Part shown: positions 16,933-25,056 of the stretch, in pieces | How the letters are laid out: each line of letters opens with the position of its first letter | Position numbering within the stretch: position 1 is the stretch's first letter | Assembly (NCBI GenBank): GCA_001508155.1 | Contig: LGFI01000003.1 | Location: forward strand, 1-64,000 | Direction: 5' to 3' | DNA: 64,000 nucleotides | Source of the DNA: Acetothermia bacterium 64_32 | GTDB taxonomy: Bacteria; Bipolaricaulota; Bipolaricaulia; Bipolaricaulales; Bipolaricaulaceae | Translations under genes and position numbers: made by a program | The notes under the pieces: generated by a model | Database searches by the model: none | What the model was told of the DNA's origin: nothing | What the model saw: the letters and a program-made list of their open reading frames with translations, nothing else

Positions 16933-17634
16933 ATGAGGTACGCAGCGCTGGTCGTCTGTATCCTGATAGGAATTGGGGCCGCTGGGGTCGCCCAACATCA
17001 GTATGCGTTTTACTACGACCTCTCCGGGGGACAAGATCTCGTGATAAACATGATGAATACCATGGAGGAAAGCTCCGCTTATCTGATAGAGGTCTATGAC
17101 GCTTGGGGGAACCTCTTGTGGCAGAAGACAGGGGAACTTGGAGCCTACGAGGCGGAGTTCTACAGGCTGGGGGAGTTTGTGGCCGCCGAGGAGATGAACT
17201 GGGGGGTGGTCACCCTGGCCTCCGAGCAGGAACTTGTGTTCGGGCTGGAGTACCTGGCGGGGGGAGAGCTCGCCTCCATAGACAACATCAGTCGGGAGGT
17301 CCCGGAAGTTGAGAGTGGGGTGCCCTACTGGCTGGGGGCCTACTACACTCAGGCGGAGGGCCTATCCACCGGGGTCATCATCATGAACCCGCATGCCGAG
17401 GCCACTTCGGTGAACGTCTCCCTTCGGAACCCCAACGGCGCCCTCCTCTACAGCCAAGACATAGACCTTGGTCCCCACGAGTCCGAATACCTTGACCTAG
17501 ACAAGCTCGTTGGCCAAGGGGGTTTGATCTGGGGCTTGGTAGACGTTCAGATGCAGGAAAAAGCGGTTGTAGTGGCCGTGGAGTACTACGGGGAACGGCT
17601 TGAGGTAGATAACATCACCGAGTACTACTTCTGA
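16933..17634 (+). CDS. Secreted protein of unknown function with two tandem homologous domains
   Basis: 233 aa, ATG behind AAAAGGAGG. Residues 1-20 are a signal peptide (AALVVCILIGIGAAGVA). The mature part consists of two similar stretches. The first (about 32-120) reads DLVINMMNTMEESSAYLIEV, then LLWQKTGELGAYEAEFYRL, then MNWGVVTLASEQELVFGLEY and SIDNI. The second (about 143-229) reads STGVIIMNPHAEATSVNVSL, then LLYSQDIDLGPHESEYLDL, then LIWGLVDVQMQEKAVVVAVEYY and VDNI. Each looks like a beta-sandwich. I do not recognise a named family. It stands alone between gcvPB and the convergent glmM, whose end it overlaps by 20 bases. It may be an extracellular or periplasmic binding or surface protein. 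Confidence 0.8.
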   Translation: MRYAALVVCILIGIGAAGVAQHQYAFYYDLSGGQDLVINMMNTMEESSAYLIEVYDAWGNLLWQKTGELGAYEAEFYRLGEFVAAEEMNWGVVTLASEQELVFGLEYLAGGELASIDNISREVPEVESGVPYWLGAYYTQAEGLSTGVIIMNPHAEATSVNVSLRNPNGALLYSQDIDLGPHESEYLDLDKLVGQGGLIWGLVDVQMQEKAVVVAVEYYGERLEVDNITEYYF

Positions 17635-18940
17635 AGCCGCTTTTTTCAAGGGCACATTCGATCGCCTCCACCGCCTGGTGGAGGCGATCCTCTTCTTCCC
17701 CTTCGGCCAGGATGCGGATCAAGGGCTGGGTCCCCGAGGGGCGGACGACCAGCCGCCCGCCCTTTCCCAGCATGGCCTTGGCCTCCTCGATCGCCTGCCT
17801 CACCTTGAGGTCCTCCAGGGCGCCTTTTCTGTCCACAACCGGGACGTCAACCCTCACCTGGGGGTAGACGGGAACCGGGGCTGCCAATGTGGCAAGATCC
17901 CTTTCCAATCTCTGGAGGGCGTGGAGGGTGAGGAGGGCGGTGAGGATCCCGTCCCCGGTGGGGGAAAACCGGGCGAACACGATGTGGCCGGAGGGCTCCC
18001 CGCCGAGCTGGATCCCCTCCTTTCGCATGGCCCAAGACACATGTCGATCCCCCACCGGCACCCGCACCACCTGGAAACCCTGTTCCTTCAGGTAGCGCTC
18101 TGCCCCCATGTTCGCAAGCACGGTGAATACCACCGCCCGGGGGGAGAGTTCCCCCAGCCGGTGGAGCTGGGGGGCCAGGGCGGCCATAAGCCGGTCCCCC
18201 TCCACCACCTGTCCCTGTCCGTCCACCAAGAGCGCCCGATCCCCGTCCCCGTCGAAGGCGACCCCCAAGTCCGCCCCCTCGGCCCGCACCAAGGCTTGAA
18301 GGGGCTCGGTGGCCGCCGCCCCGGTGGCGTTGATCCTGGTCCCGTCAAGTTCCCCCCCGATCACCGAAAGCCTCGCCCCCAGGGCCTCGAATACCCTGGG
18401 CGCCACCTTGGCGGTGGCCCCATGGGCGCAGTCCAGGGCGATCTTGAGCCCAGAGAGGGAAAGCCCCTCCACCGCCCGCAGGAGGAAGGATAGGTAGCTC
18501 TCCTCGGCCTCCGGCCAGGGGGCCACCCAGCCCAAGCGCTGACCCTCCGGCCGGCCATCCAGGAGCGCCTCCACCCGCTCCTCTTCCTGGGGGGATAGCT
18601 TCAGCCCCTGGGGATCGTAGAACTTGACGCCGTTATCTTCCGGGGGGTTATGGGAGGCCGAGATGACGGCCCCTAGCTCGAACCTCCCTTGGCGCACCAG
18701 GTGTGACACCGCCGGCGAGGGGAGTATCCCGGCCAGGCTCACCTCACAGCCCGCCTCGGCCAGGCCGGCAGCGCAGGCCGCCTCCAGGGCCGGCCCGGAG
18801 ACCCGGGTGTCCCGGGCCAGCAAGGCCCTCCTTGGGCTGAAGGCCCTCCCCGCCGCACGCCCCAGCCGGAACGCCAGCTCACAGGTGAGCTCCAGCCCCG
18901 CTACCCCCCGTACCCCATCCGTCCCGAAATACTTCGGCAT
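17615..18940 (-). CDS. glmM: Phosphoglucosamine mutase
   Basis: 441 aa. Interconverts glucosamine-6-P and glucosamine-1-P for cell-wall and lipopolysaccharide precursors. It begins MPKYFGTDGVRGVAGLEL and carries the phosphoserine loop ISASHNPPEDNGVKFY, the metal loop FDGDGDRALLVD, the sugar-binding GGEPSGHIVF and the phosphate-binding RPSGTQPLIRILAEG. The GTDGVRG start and length favour GlmM over phosphomannomutase. Its end overlaps the convergent secreted-protein gene by 20 bases. Confidence 0.94.
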   Translation of the reverse strand: MPKYFGTDGVRGVAGLELTCELAFRLGRAAGRAFSPRRALLARDTRVSGPALEAACAAGLAEAGCEVSLAGILPSPAVSHLVRQGRFELGAVISASHNPPEDNGVKFYDPQGLKLSPQEEERVEALLDGRPEGQRLGWVAPWPEAEESYLSFLLRAVEGLSLSGLKIALDCAHGATAKVAPRVFEALGARLSVIGGELDGTRINATGAAATEPLQALVRAEGADLGVAFDGDGDRALLVDGQGQVVEGDRLMAALAPQLHRLGELSPRAVVFTVLANMGAERYLKEQGFQVVRVPVGDRHVSWAMRKEGIQLGGEPSGHIVFARFSPTGDGILTALLTLHALQRLERDLATLAAPVPVYPQVRVDVPVVDRKGALEDLKVRQAIEEAKAMLGKGGRLVVRPSGTQPLIRILAEGEEEDRLHQAVEAIECALEKSGFRSSTR

Positions 18941-19106
18941 CCCCTCTCCATCCTCACATGGGTTGTCCGGATGTTACCCCAAAGGGAGGAGACAGCCAAC
19001 CCACCACAAACCCGGTCCAGTCGACCCTCCCCGGGGGGAAACATGAGAGCTTTTCGGGGGGCGGGCTGGGAGGCGGGCCGGAGGAGCACCCCTTAAGCTT
19101 TGGGGT

Positions 19107-19916
19107 GTGATGACGGGATTCGATCGCCTCTCCACGGAGGAGCTTTTGGCCCGGTTGCGAGAGGCCGAGGCAAAGGGGGAAGAGGAGCTCGCCGACTCCA
19201 TCCGACAGGAGCTCGTGCAGCGCCACACAGGGCTGGTGCGGGCGATAGCCGCCGAGTTCAGCTTCACCGGGGAGCCGATCGAGGACCTGGTGCAGGCCGG
19301 CTACCTAGGGCTCCTGGGGGCGGTGGCCAACTTCGACCTGGCCCGGGGCACCAAGTTCTCCACCTACGCCACCCACCTCATCAAGGGGGAAATCCGCCAC
19401 TACGTCCGCGATAAGCATGGGACGGTGCACGTGCCCATGTGGATCAGATCACTGGCCAGCCGGGTGACCCAAGCCCAGGATCACCTTTACCAGGCCCTGG
19501 GCCGTCCCCCTACCCTGGAGGAGATTGCCGGCCATTTGAAATTGAAACCGGGGGTGGTGCGTGAGGCCCTGAAGGCCCGGGACGCCATGACCTACGTCTC
19601 CCTGGATGCGGAACGTCGCGCCCACGATCCCCGGCCCAGCTTCGATCTGGAGGACATCCTGACGGAGGAAGGGGGGGAGCTCCCCCTGGAGGTGCGCCTC
19701 AGGATCGCAGGGGCTGTGGAACGGCTGTCGGAGCTGCAAAGGCGCATCATAGAGGGGCTGTTTTACCAAGGGAAGTCGCAGTCCCAGGTGGGCAAGGAGG
19801 TGGGTCTCTCCCAGCGGCAGGTTTCCCGCCTGAAAGATCGCATCCTAAAGGAGCTAAAGGAGGAGCTGTTCGGGGAGCCCTCTTCGTCTAAGGGGGGCAA
19901 AGATGTGGAAGAATGA
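19107..19916 (+). CDS. RNA polymerase sigma factor, group 3 (SigB/SigF/SigG-like)
   Basis: 269 aa from GTG at 19107 (ATG follows directly). Region 2 shows EDLVQAGYLGLLGAVANFDL and FSTYATHLIKGEIRHYVRD, region 3 LGRPPTLEEIAGHLKLKPG, and region 4 the helix-turn-helix KSQSQVGKEVGLSQRQVSRL. No region 1.1 or 1.2 of a primary sigma is present, so it is an alternative sigma of the 70 family, the type used for stress, motility or development. No anti-sigma of recognisable type is adjacent, but a small helical protein gene overlaps its end. Upstream (18941-19106) no clear promoter is seen. Confidence 0.9.
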   Translation: MMTGFDRLSTEELLARLREAEAKGEEELADSIRQELVQRHTGLVRAIAAEFSFTGEPIEDLVQAGYLGLLGAVANFDLARGTKFSTYATHLIKGEIRHYVRDKHGTVHVPMWIRSLASRVTQAQDHLYQALGRPPTLEEIAGHLKLKPGVVREALKARDAMTYVSLDAERRAHDPRPSFDLEDILTEEGGELPLEVRLRIAGAVERLSELQRRIIEGLFYQGKSQSQVGKEVGLSQRQVSRLKDRILKELKEELFGEPSSSKGGKDVEE

Positions 19917-20202
19917 AAACAAGATGCAAGGGAAGGTGGCGATGGAGCTTTTGGTTTCAATCGGCGGGATCGTGGAGATGATCCGCAGCGCGGTGGGCTT
20001 CCTTGAGCGCGGAAGAAGGGATGAGGGGATGGCCCAGCTTCAGGCGGCCATAGATAGCGTTCGGGGGGAGATCACAAGCTGGCAAAGCAGCACCATTGAG
20101 TGGCCCCTGCCCCGGGAGCAGCTGGTGGGGGAGCTCGAGGCGGTGCTCGATGAGCTCCTCGCCGCCAGGCAGGCCCTGGAGGCGGCCGGCTCAAGGGGTT
20201 AG
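19903..20202 (+). CDS. Small helical protein of unknown function downstream of the sigma factor gene
   Basis: 99 aa, ATG at 19903 overlapping the sigma gene stop by 14 bases; ATG at 19924 or 19942 are alternatives, the latter behind GGGAAGGTGGCG. It is predicted mostly alpha-helical (VEMIRSAVGFLERGRRDEGM, then AQLQAAIDSVRGEITSW, then LVGELEAVLDELLAARQALE) with no membrane segment and no cysteine. I do not recognise a family. Overlap with the sigma factor suggests co-translation and a possible regulatory partnership, but there is no motif evidence for an anti-sigma factor. Confidence 0.65.
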   Translation: MWKNENKMQGKVAMELLVSIGGIVEMIRSAVGFLERGRRDEGMAQLQAAIDSVRGEITSWQSSTIEWPLPREQLVGELEAVLDELLAARQALEAAGSRG

Positions 20203-20253
20203 TCCGCTTTCCCCATTTCAGCCCCTCCCAGGCTCGCTTACCCTGCTCTCAAG

Positions 20254-21570
20254 GTGAGGGAGGTGGTGCTGGCCGCCGCGCACCTTGGTTACGACCCCCG
20301 GACCGTGCCCATCGGCGGGGGGGCCCAGGTAGCCATACACCTCCTCCGACATTGGGCCGAGTCCGCCCCCTTTTCCCTGACCGTGCTCGGCTCGGGCCCC
20401 ATGCCGCCCGCCCTCGCCCAGGGCAGGGTTCGGTATCAGCACATCCCCTGGCACCTGCCGGGATGGAGTGGGGCCCTCACCGAGCTTGGGGTCAGGGGTT
20501 ACGCCTCGTTCTCCAGGCAGTTCGAACGGGGGGTCACGGAGTTCCTCCGCCGGCGGGCCTGCGAAGTGGACCCCACAGGGGTTTGCGTTGTCCACAACGA
20601 CATATGCGAGGCGGGTGACTTCAGGGCCATCGCCGGCTTCGGGTACCGCCAGGTGGCGATCTTCCATGTGGACGTGGTGGATTATGCGGCCAACATATAC
20701 CTTGGGGGGAAGGTGAGCGCCCCTGCCCTGGCCAGGCTGTGGCGGGGGGTGGCCCGCCTGCGGGCCCGTCGGCTCTTCCCGGATGTGGTCCGGCTGATCC
20801 TGGAGAAGCAGGAGGCCTGCGCTAGGTTTTGCCAGCTCCTCGTGGTCCCTTCCGAACAGATGGCCCAGGTACTTCTTTCCTCCTACCCATGGCTCTCCCC
20901 GGGGAGGGTGCTGGTGGTGCCATGGGGGGCGATCGTGGACCGGGAGGTCCCGGGGGTGGAAGAGGAGAAAGAGGGGATCAAAGAGGAGTATAGGCTGGAT
21001 GCCGACACCCCGGTCCTAATATCCCTGAGCCGCATCTCCCCTGAGAAGGGGCAGGACCTCTTCCTCAAGGCATTGTGCCTATGGGAGCGGAGGAGGGGGG
21101 AGCGGCTGGTGGCCTTCATCTGCGGGGCGCCAGCCTTCATCCACGGCAAGAGCTACCTGCGCCGGCTCCTGCGGCTGGCCCGCCGGCTGCGCCGGGTGGA
21201 GGTTCACTTCCCCGGGTACGTGAGCGGGGCCCGCAAGGCGGCGTTCCTCGAGCTCTCCGACCTCTACGTCTTTCCCTCCCGGCACGAGTCATATGGCCTC
21301 ACCCTGGTGGAGGCCCTGGCCGCCGGGCTGCCCGTGCTCACCACGGATCACCGGTCCGCCCGCGACCTCGTCCGCCCCCAGTTCGGCCTGGTGGTGAGGA
21401 AAACCCCGGAGGACCTGTACCGAGGGCTGGTGGAGCTCCTTAAGGGGCGGGAGCGGCTGCCCGCCATGGGGGCCCAGGCCCGGGCCTTCGCCCGTGACCT
21501 CAGCTTCCGGAAGGCGGCCGAGCGCCTGACCCAGGCCATCGCCGGCTCTTATAATGACAGGGAGGGTTGA
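20254..21570 (+). CDS. Glycosyltransferase family 4 protein
   Basis: 438 aa from GTG at 20254. The GT-B fold C-terminal donor domain is clear: VLISLSRISPEKGQDLFLKA, FPGYVSGARKAAFLELSDLY, then FPSRHESYGLTLVEALAAGL with the conserved nucleotide-sugar Glu, and PVLTTDHRSARDLV. The N-terminal acceptor domain begins REVVLAAAHLGYDPRTVPIG GGAQVA-like text. Such enzymes transfer a sugar from an activated donor in polysaccharide, glycolipid or sucrose/trehalose-type synthesis; the substrate cannot be read here. No ribosome site precedes the GTG. A weak -10 (TACCCT, 20239-20244) lies nine bases before it, compatible with a leaderless message. Confidence 0.85.
   Translation: MREVVLAAAHLGYDPRTVPIGGGAQVAIHLLRHWAESAPFSLTVLGSGPMPPALAQGRVRYQHIPWHLPGWSGALTELGVRGYASFSRQFERGVTEFLRRRACEVDPTGVCVVHNDICEAGDFRAIAGFGYRQVAIFHVDVVDYAANIYLGGKVSAPALARLWRGVARLRARRLFPDVVRLILEKQEACARFCQLLVVPSEQMAQVLLSSYPWLSPGRVLVVPWGAIVDREVPGVEEEKEGIKEEYRLDADTPVLISLSRISPEKGQDLFLKALCLWERRRGERLVAFICGAPAFIHGKSYLRRLLRLARRLRRVEVHFPGYVSGARKAAFLELSDLYVFPSRHESYGLTLVEALAAGLPVLTTDHRSARDLVRPQFGLVVRKTPEDLYRGLVELLKGRERLPAMGAQARAFARDLSFRKAAERLTQAIAGSYNDREG
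21526..21555 (+). promoter_or_regulatory. Candidate promoter of the small membrane protein gene
   Basis: CTGACC (21526-21531), 18-base spacer, perfect TATAAT (21550-21555), located inside the end of the glycosyltransferase gene and 18 bases upstream of the ATG at 21573. Confidence 0.5.
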
Positions 21571-21572
21571 CC

Positions 21573-21758
21573 ATGCGGGCGATCGGATTTTGGGTTTACC
21601 ATGCGATCTGGGCTGTGGGAGCCGCCCTGGTGGGCCTGGTAATCGGTTTTTTGGTGAAGACCCCGCCCACCGCGGTGAGTTCCGTCCTTTTGGTGATCGG
21701 GCTCATCCTGTTGGGCCTCGGCGGGCTTTGGGGAAGGAAGATGCAGCGCCGAGGCTAG
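21573..21758 (+). CDS. Small two-segment membrane protein
   Basis: 61 aa from ATG at 21573, with GGGAGGG upstream; an in-frame TTG at 21567 overlaps the preceding stop. Two hydrophobic helices are separated by a short loop with KTPPT: the first GFWVYHAIWAVGAALVGLVI, the second VSSVLLVIGLILLGLGGLWG. The protein ends in a basic cap (GRKMQRRG). No family recognised. It lies directly after the glycosyltransferase gene and just before a decayed region. Confidence 0.6.
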   Translation: MRAIGFWVYHAIWAVGAALVGLVIGFLVKTPPTAVSSVLLVIGLILLGLGGLWGRKMQRRG

Positions 21759-21821
21759 CGAAGCCCCAAACGAGGGTAATCTGCGTTACCTTAGGCGGCC
21801 CGGCCGCAGGGCCGGGTCGGC

Positions 21822-22490
21822 ATCCCCAGGGTCCTGCTCAGGCAGTAGCTCTTCCCCTTCTTCTGCGCGTTCTTCCGGACATCAGGCTATGAGGTCGGGC
21901 TACCACGCCTCCAGGTTCGATTTCCCCTTCTATCAGGGGGGCTTGCAAGGAGGGAGTTTTGCGGCGGCCCAGAGGGCAAAGGAGAAAAGAAAGCGGCTCC
22001 TTGCGCTGGGGAGGGAGGCCCCGCCAGACAAGCCCTGCCTCATCCTTGAGCTGGACGGCCGAGCCGGGATCATCACGAGGCTCGAAGCGTACCTTGACCC
22101 CATCGCCCTGCTTGCGCGCCGGCCCCGGGAGGCCTTCGACCCCAAGAAGATCATCTGCCTCCCCTACATGGCGGACCACAACTTCGCCCTCGAGGGGGCG
22201 CTGGCGCACTTCGGCTACCACGCGGAGAGCCTGCCCCCGCCGGACGAGGAGTCCCTGGCCCTGGGGAGGAAATACGCCACCGGCGGGGAATGCCTCCCCT
22301 TCATCCTCACCACCGGCGATTTTTTGAAGCTGGTAAAAAGACCCAGAAGATGCTCCTCCCCCTTCAGCAACGCGGGCCTGGTGAGGATCTTGGAGGAGCT
22401 GGGGGGAGATGTTCGCATCGCCCCCATTCTACAAGAAGCTTGGGGACACCCGCCTCCGGGGTGAGTGGCCCCTTCACATGAAGACCCGCC
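21822..22490 (+). pseudogene. Remnant of a CoA-activase / acyl-CoA dehydratase-like gene (DUF2229/COG3581 type)
   Basis: Three frames must be joined to read it. At 21822 one frame reads IPRVLLRQ, then a TAG stop (21846-21848), then LFPFFCAFFRTSGYEVGLP, which resembles the start of DUF2229 proteins (IPRALLYYEYFPFWKTFFEELG). From about 21889 a second frame reads PCLILELDGRAGIITRLEAY, then KKIICLPYMADHNFALEGAL, DEESLALGRKYATGGECLPF and ILTTGDFLKLVK, matching the dehydratase-like domain of large CoA-activase fusions. Text then jumps to SPFSNAGLVRILEELGGDVR, another block of that family normally further away, so sequence is missing between. The family acts with radical 2-hydroxyacyl-CoA dehydratases. 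The call rests on remembered family motifs. Confidence 0.6.
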
Positions 22491-22897
22491 TGGAGAGGCT
22501 TGTGCTGAGGCTGGATGAGAGCCGTCTTGCGCGGGCCTTCCGAGAGGGCCTTCCCCGGCTCAACTGGCACCGGGTGCTGTGGCGGCACGCCGAGCTCCTT
22601 TCGACCTATGGCGTCCCTGAGACCGAGGCCCGAAAGGCAGCCGGGAGCTGGTGCGGGAATTTGCAGCTCGGGACCACGCGGCCAACTACGGGCACGTTCC
22701 CGCCGCGGCCCGGGCGTTGGGCCTACATCCACTGCTCGGAGGCGGCGACGAGGAAGCTCGCGGCGGAGTTTCCGGGAAAGAATTTGGTGGTCACCGGGCA
22801 CATCGCCTCGGATTCCCTGGGGATCAACCCATTCCTCAGCGAGCTTTCGAAGCGGGGTGTCGAGGTGCTGCCCCTGGACGTGGTAGCGGGAGGCTAG
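22491..22897 (+). pseudogene. Broken gene remnant, C-terminal part possibly NIF3-like
   Basis: From about 22480 one frame reads KTRLERLVLRLDESRLARAF, still consistent with the end of the preceding dehydratase-like remnant. From about 22640 a second frame gives RELVREFAARDHAANYGHVP, and from about 22710 the first frame returns with YIHCSEAATRKLAAEFPGKN, LVVTGHIASDSLGINPFLSE and LSKRGVEVLPLDV. The GHIASDSLGIN block recalls NIF3-type dinuclear metal proteins; this is a tentative assignment. The frame switches imply at least two indels. The longest single open frame (22409-22897) is therefore probably not a functional gene. Confidence 0.45.
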
Positions 22898-22964
22898 GTA
22901 TCCGGTATGTGCCTGCCGCAGTCATCAACGGGTGGCTGGCAGTGATGTGCAGTCTTGATCGCTC

Positions 22965-23390
22965 TTACTCTTCTGTTTCTGGACGCCAGACGGTGATTTC
23001 GAGGGAGTCTTTCCCCTTATTCCCTGCATCGTCATACACATAAAGCGTGACGTAATAGGTCTTTTCGAAGACGCCCTCCGGAAGGGAATACGTATGGGTG
23101 ACCTCTTCGCGCTCTATCGAGACAACCGCCATCGGTTCAGGGCGGAAGCTCTCTCCATCACCGAAGCTAACCCAATAGAATTCAATCTTACGCCCCTCCC
23201 TGGCCTGGGCTGAAACGTAAAACTCCATGGGTTCACCGGCCGCAACTGAGATGGTGTAAGCCTCCAGAACGGCAATAGGGCCAACCTCGCTGGGGCCAAA
23301 AAGCTGGACACAACCGGAAAGCCCCAAAATCGAACCGACCATAAACAAAGCTATCCCTAGACCCCTGAGGATACTGATCCCCCTCCCCAT
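22965..23390 (-). CDS. Lipoprotein with PKD-like domain
   Basis: 141 aa. Basic start, hydrophobic core (ILRGLGIALFMVGSILGL) and lipobox LSGC, so lipid-anchored at Cys27. The mature part resembles a PKD/Ig-like beta-sandwich: AVLEAYTISVAAGEPMEFYV, FYWVSFGDGESF (a WxxGDG-like turn), VTHTYSLPEGVFEKTYYVTL and YVYDDAGNKGKDSLEITV. PKD folds usually mediate protein or polysaccharide contacts at the cell surface. It lies 25 bases after the frameshifted secreted protein gene on the same strand, so the two probably form one unit. GC content is lower than in neighbours. Confidence 0.75.
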   Translation of the reverse strand: MGRGISILRGLGIALFMVGSILGLSGCVQLFGPSEVGPIAVLEAYTISVAAGEPMEFYVSAQAREGRKIEFYWVSFGDGESFRPEPMAVVSIEREEVTHTYSLPEGVFEKTYYVTLYVYDDAGNKGKDSLEITVWRPETEE

Positions 23391-23415
23391 CGTTCAACTC
23401 ACCTCCCTTGACCCG

Positions 23416-23882
23416 TCAACGGCTGATGTAAACAAAGCCCTGAAACGGTCCGAATGTGACAAGATCCCCCAGCCACGTATCCTTAACCGTGGCGCGGTAG
23501 ATGTAAGCCCCGCTCCGCAACTCTCCCCCTGACCACCAGACCTCGGTGCAGTTTTCACAAGCAACAGAAGCTACCTGTCTTCCAGTCAATAGACCTTGAC
23601 CTCGATCCAGTAAAAGGATCCATCCCAGAGCCCTTCAGGATCACGGTCAGAAAAATAATGATAAATAACTTCAAAGCACGTTCCCCCATTTCTTATGATT
23701 TCGGGATCGGGTACAACATCGTAGACCTCGACTGGATAGGAGTAACTCGAGCTATTTTTATTAGGTTGTGCTTCGATTGCTTCCGGAGACGCGGTTACAA
23801 ACCCAAGTGGGGTTAGGCTCAATAAGATCGCCGCCGCAACCGATACCACCCCACGCACCTGAACAGGTTCACCACCTCCCAA
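23416..23882 (-). pseudogene. Secreted protein gene interrupted by one frameshift
   Basis: A frame from ATG 23882 encodes 98 aa: a signal peptide (RGVVSVAAAILLSLTPLGFV), then YPVEVYDVVPDPEIIRNGGT and GSFYWIEVKVY, ending at a TGA (23586-23588). Shifting frame there gives a further 57 codons without a stop: GRQVASVACENCTEVWWSGG, ELRSGAYIYRATVKDTWLGD, then FGPFQGFVYISR and a TGA at 23416-23418. The second part looks like the SGxYxYRxxV end of a secreted beta-sandwich. Joined, the protein would be about 155 aa. It may be a true mutation, an assembly error or a programmed shift; no slippery heptamer is evident. Family not recognised. Confidence 0.6.
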
Positions 23883-24052
23883 AGCGGGATTTATCGCGTA
23901 GCGTCCCTCCGGTCAAGTCCCCGAGGTTGCCCCGTTGAAATGGTCACCAAAAGGAAGAGCGATCGCCTGGAACGAGGGTTCCATGAGGAGGAGCACCGGT
24001 GCTCCGGGGGGCCTTCACCGCCTCTATGGGTGCCGTTGGCGGGGGGTGAGGT

Positions 24053-24475
24053 CTAGGCGCTCTTAAAACGCCGGAAGTCGAGCCAGGCTTGGAGTATGAG
24101 GACGGCGGAAAGCTGGTCCCGCACCCTTCGCTTTTTTTGCTCCCTGAGGCCTGCCTCCCGAAGGACCCGGTTTGCCTCCACCGTGGTCAATCTCTCGTCC
24201 AAGAACTCCACCGGAAGGCCGGTCCGCGCCCCCAAAGCCTCGCCGAACGCTCGCGCCTTGGCGGCCTGTTCCCCCTCGCTTCCGTTCATGTGTAAAGGGA
24301 GCCCCACCACGATTTTTTCTACCCCTTCTCTACGGCAGAGCTCAACGAAGTAGGAAAGGTCTTCTTCTCCCCCCTGGCGGATGTACACCCCGCGCCCCTG
24401 GGCCACGGTGCCGGTCTCGTCCGAGAGGGCGATCCCGATGCGCCGGTCGCCGACGTCCAGCCCCAGCACCCTCAT
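24053..24475 (-). CDS. ruvX: Holliday junction resolvase-like / pre-16S rRNA nuclease YqgF
   Basis: 140 aa from ATG at 24475, overlapping the ruvA stop by four bases; the open frame extends further upstream inside ruvA. RNase H-like fold: MRVLGLDVGDRRIGIALSDE with the catalytic Asp, VEKIVVGLPLHMNGSEG with the conserved Pro-x-x-x-x-Gly, FLDERLTTVEANRVLRE and DQLSAVLILQAWLD with the final acidic residue. The family matures the 5' end of 16S rRNA in E. coli and may have recombination roles. Its pairing with ruvA is unusual but makes sense functionally. Confidence 0.9.
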   Translation of the reverse strand: MRVLGLDVGDRRIGIALSDETGTVAQGRGVYIRQGGEEDLSYFVELCRREGVEKIVVGLPLHMNGSEGEQAAKARAFGEALGARTGLPVEFLDERLTTVEANRVLREAGLREQKKRRVRDQLSAVLILQAWLDFRRFKSA

Positions 24476-25056
24476 GAGCCGGAGAGGATGAAGAGGGCCC
24501 GGCGGATCATCTCCTCCACCGGGGCCTGGGGGCACTCCCTCCGGAGCCGGTCAAGCGCCTTCCTGGCCTCGGACTCGGAAAAACCCAGGGCTTTGGAGGT
24601 GAGGGCGCGGAGCACCACCTGCTCCTTCTCCCCCAGGGGGGTGGGAACGGGGGCCGTGATCTTAGATAGGCGCCCGGCGAGCTCCACCATCACCCGCTGG
24701 GCGGTGCGGCGGCCGATCCCCTTCACCTGTTCCAGTGCGGAGAGGTCCCCGCTTCGCACCGCCCTGGCCAGCTCCTCCGGGGGCAGGGCGGAAACAAGCC
24801 GGAACGCAAGCCGCGGCCCGAGTTGGGGCACTGAGAGGAGCCCGGCGAACAGCTCCCGCTCCTCCCGGGTGGCAAAGCCGTAGAGCTCAAATGAATCCTC
24901 CCGCACAACCAGGTGTGTAAAAAGCCGCACCAGGGCCGGATCTACCTCATTTACAGTGCGGGGGGGCACCGTAACCTTGAGCCCCACCCCGCCCAGGGAA
25001 AGAACCAGGTACTCATCCCCCTTTTCTACCACCGCCCCCTCTAAGTACTCCAGCAT
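24472..25056 (-). CDS. ruvA: Holliday junction branch migration protein RuvA
   Basis: 194 aa. Binds four-way junctions and recruits RuvB. Domain I (OB fold) begins MLEYLEGAVVEKGDEYLVLS and includes GVGLKVTVP; the helix-hairpin-helix region shows FAGLLSVPQLGPRLAFRLVS and LEQVKGIGRRTAQRVMVELA; the C-terminal RuvB-contact domain is ALTSKALGFSESEARKALDR. In the second half, REELFAGL stands for the usual ERELFRxL. Complete. It overlaps the IMPACT-family gene upstream by 16 bases and ruvX downstream by four. ruvB and ruvC are not in the window. Confidence 0.93.
   Translation of the reverse strand: MLEYLEGAVVEKGDEYLVLSLGGVGLKVTVPPRTVNEVDPALVRLFTHLVVREDSFELYGFATREERELFAGLLSVPQLGPRLAFRLVSALPPEELARAVRSGDLSALEQVKGIGRRTAQRVMVELAGRLSKITAPVPTPLGEKEQVVLRALTSKALGFSESEARKALDRLRRECPQAPVEEMIRRALFILSGS

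Noticed and set aside
22651-23043. 130-codon open frame
   Set aside because: Its first part carries one segment of the decayed gene, but the rest has no coding character; it is treated as part of the remnant.
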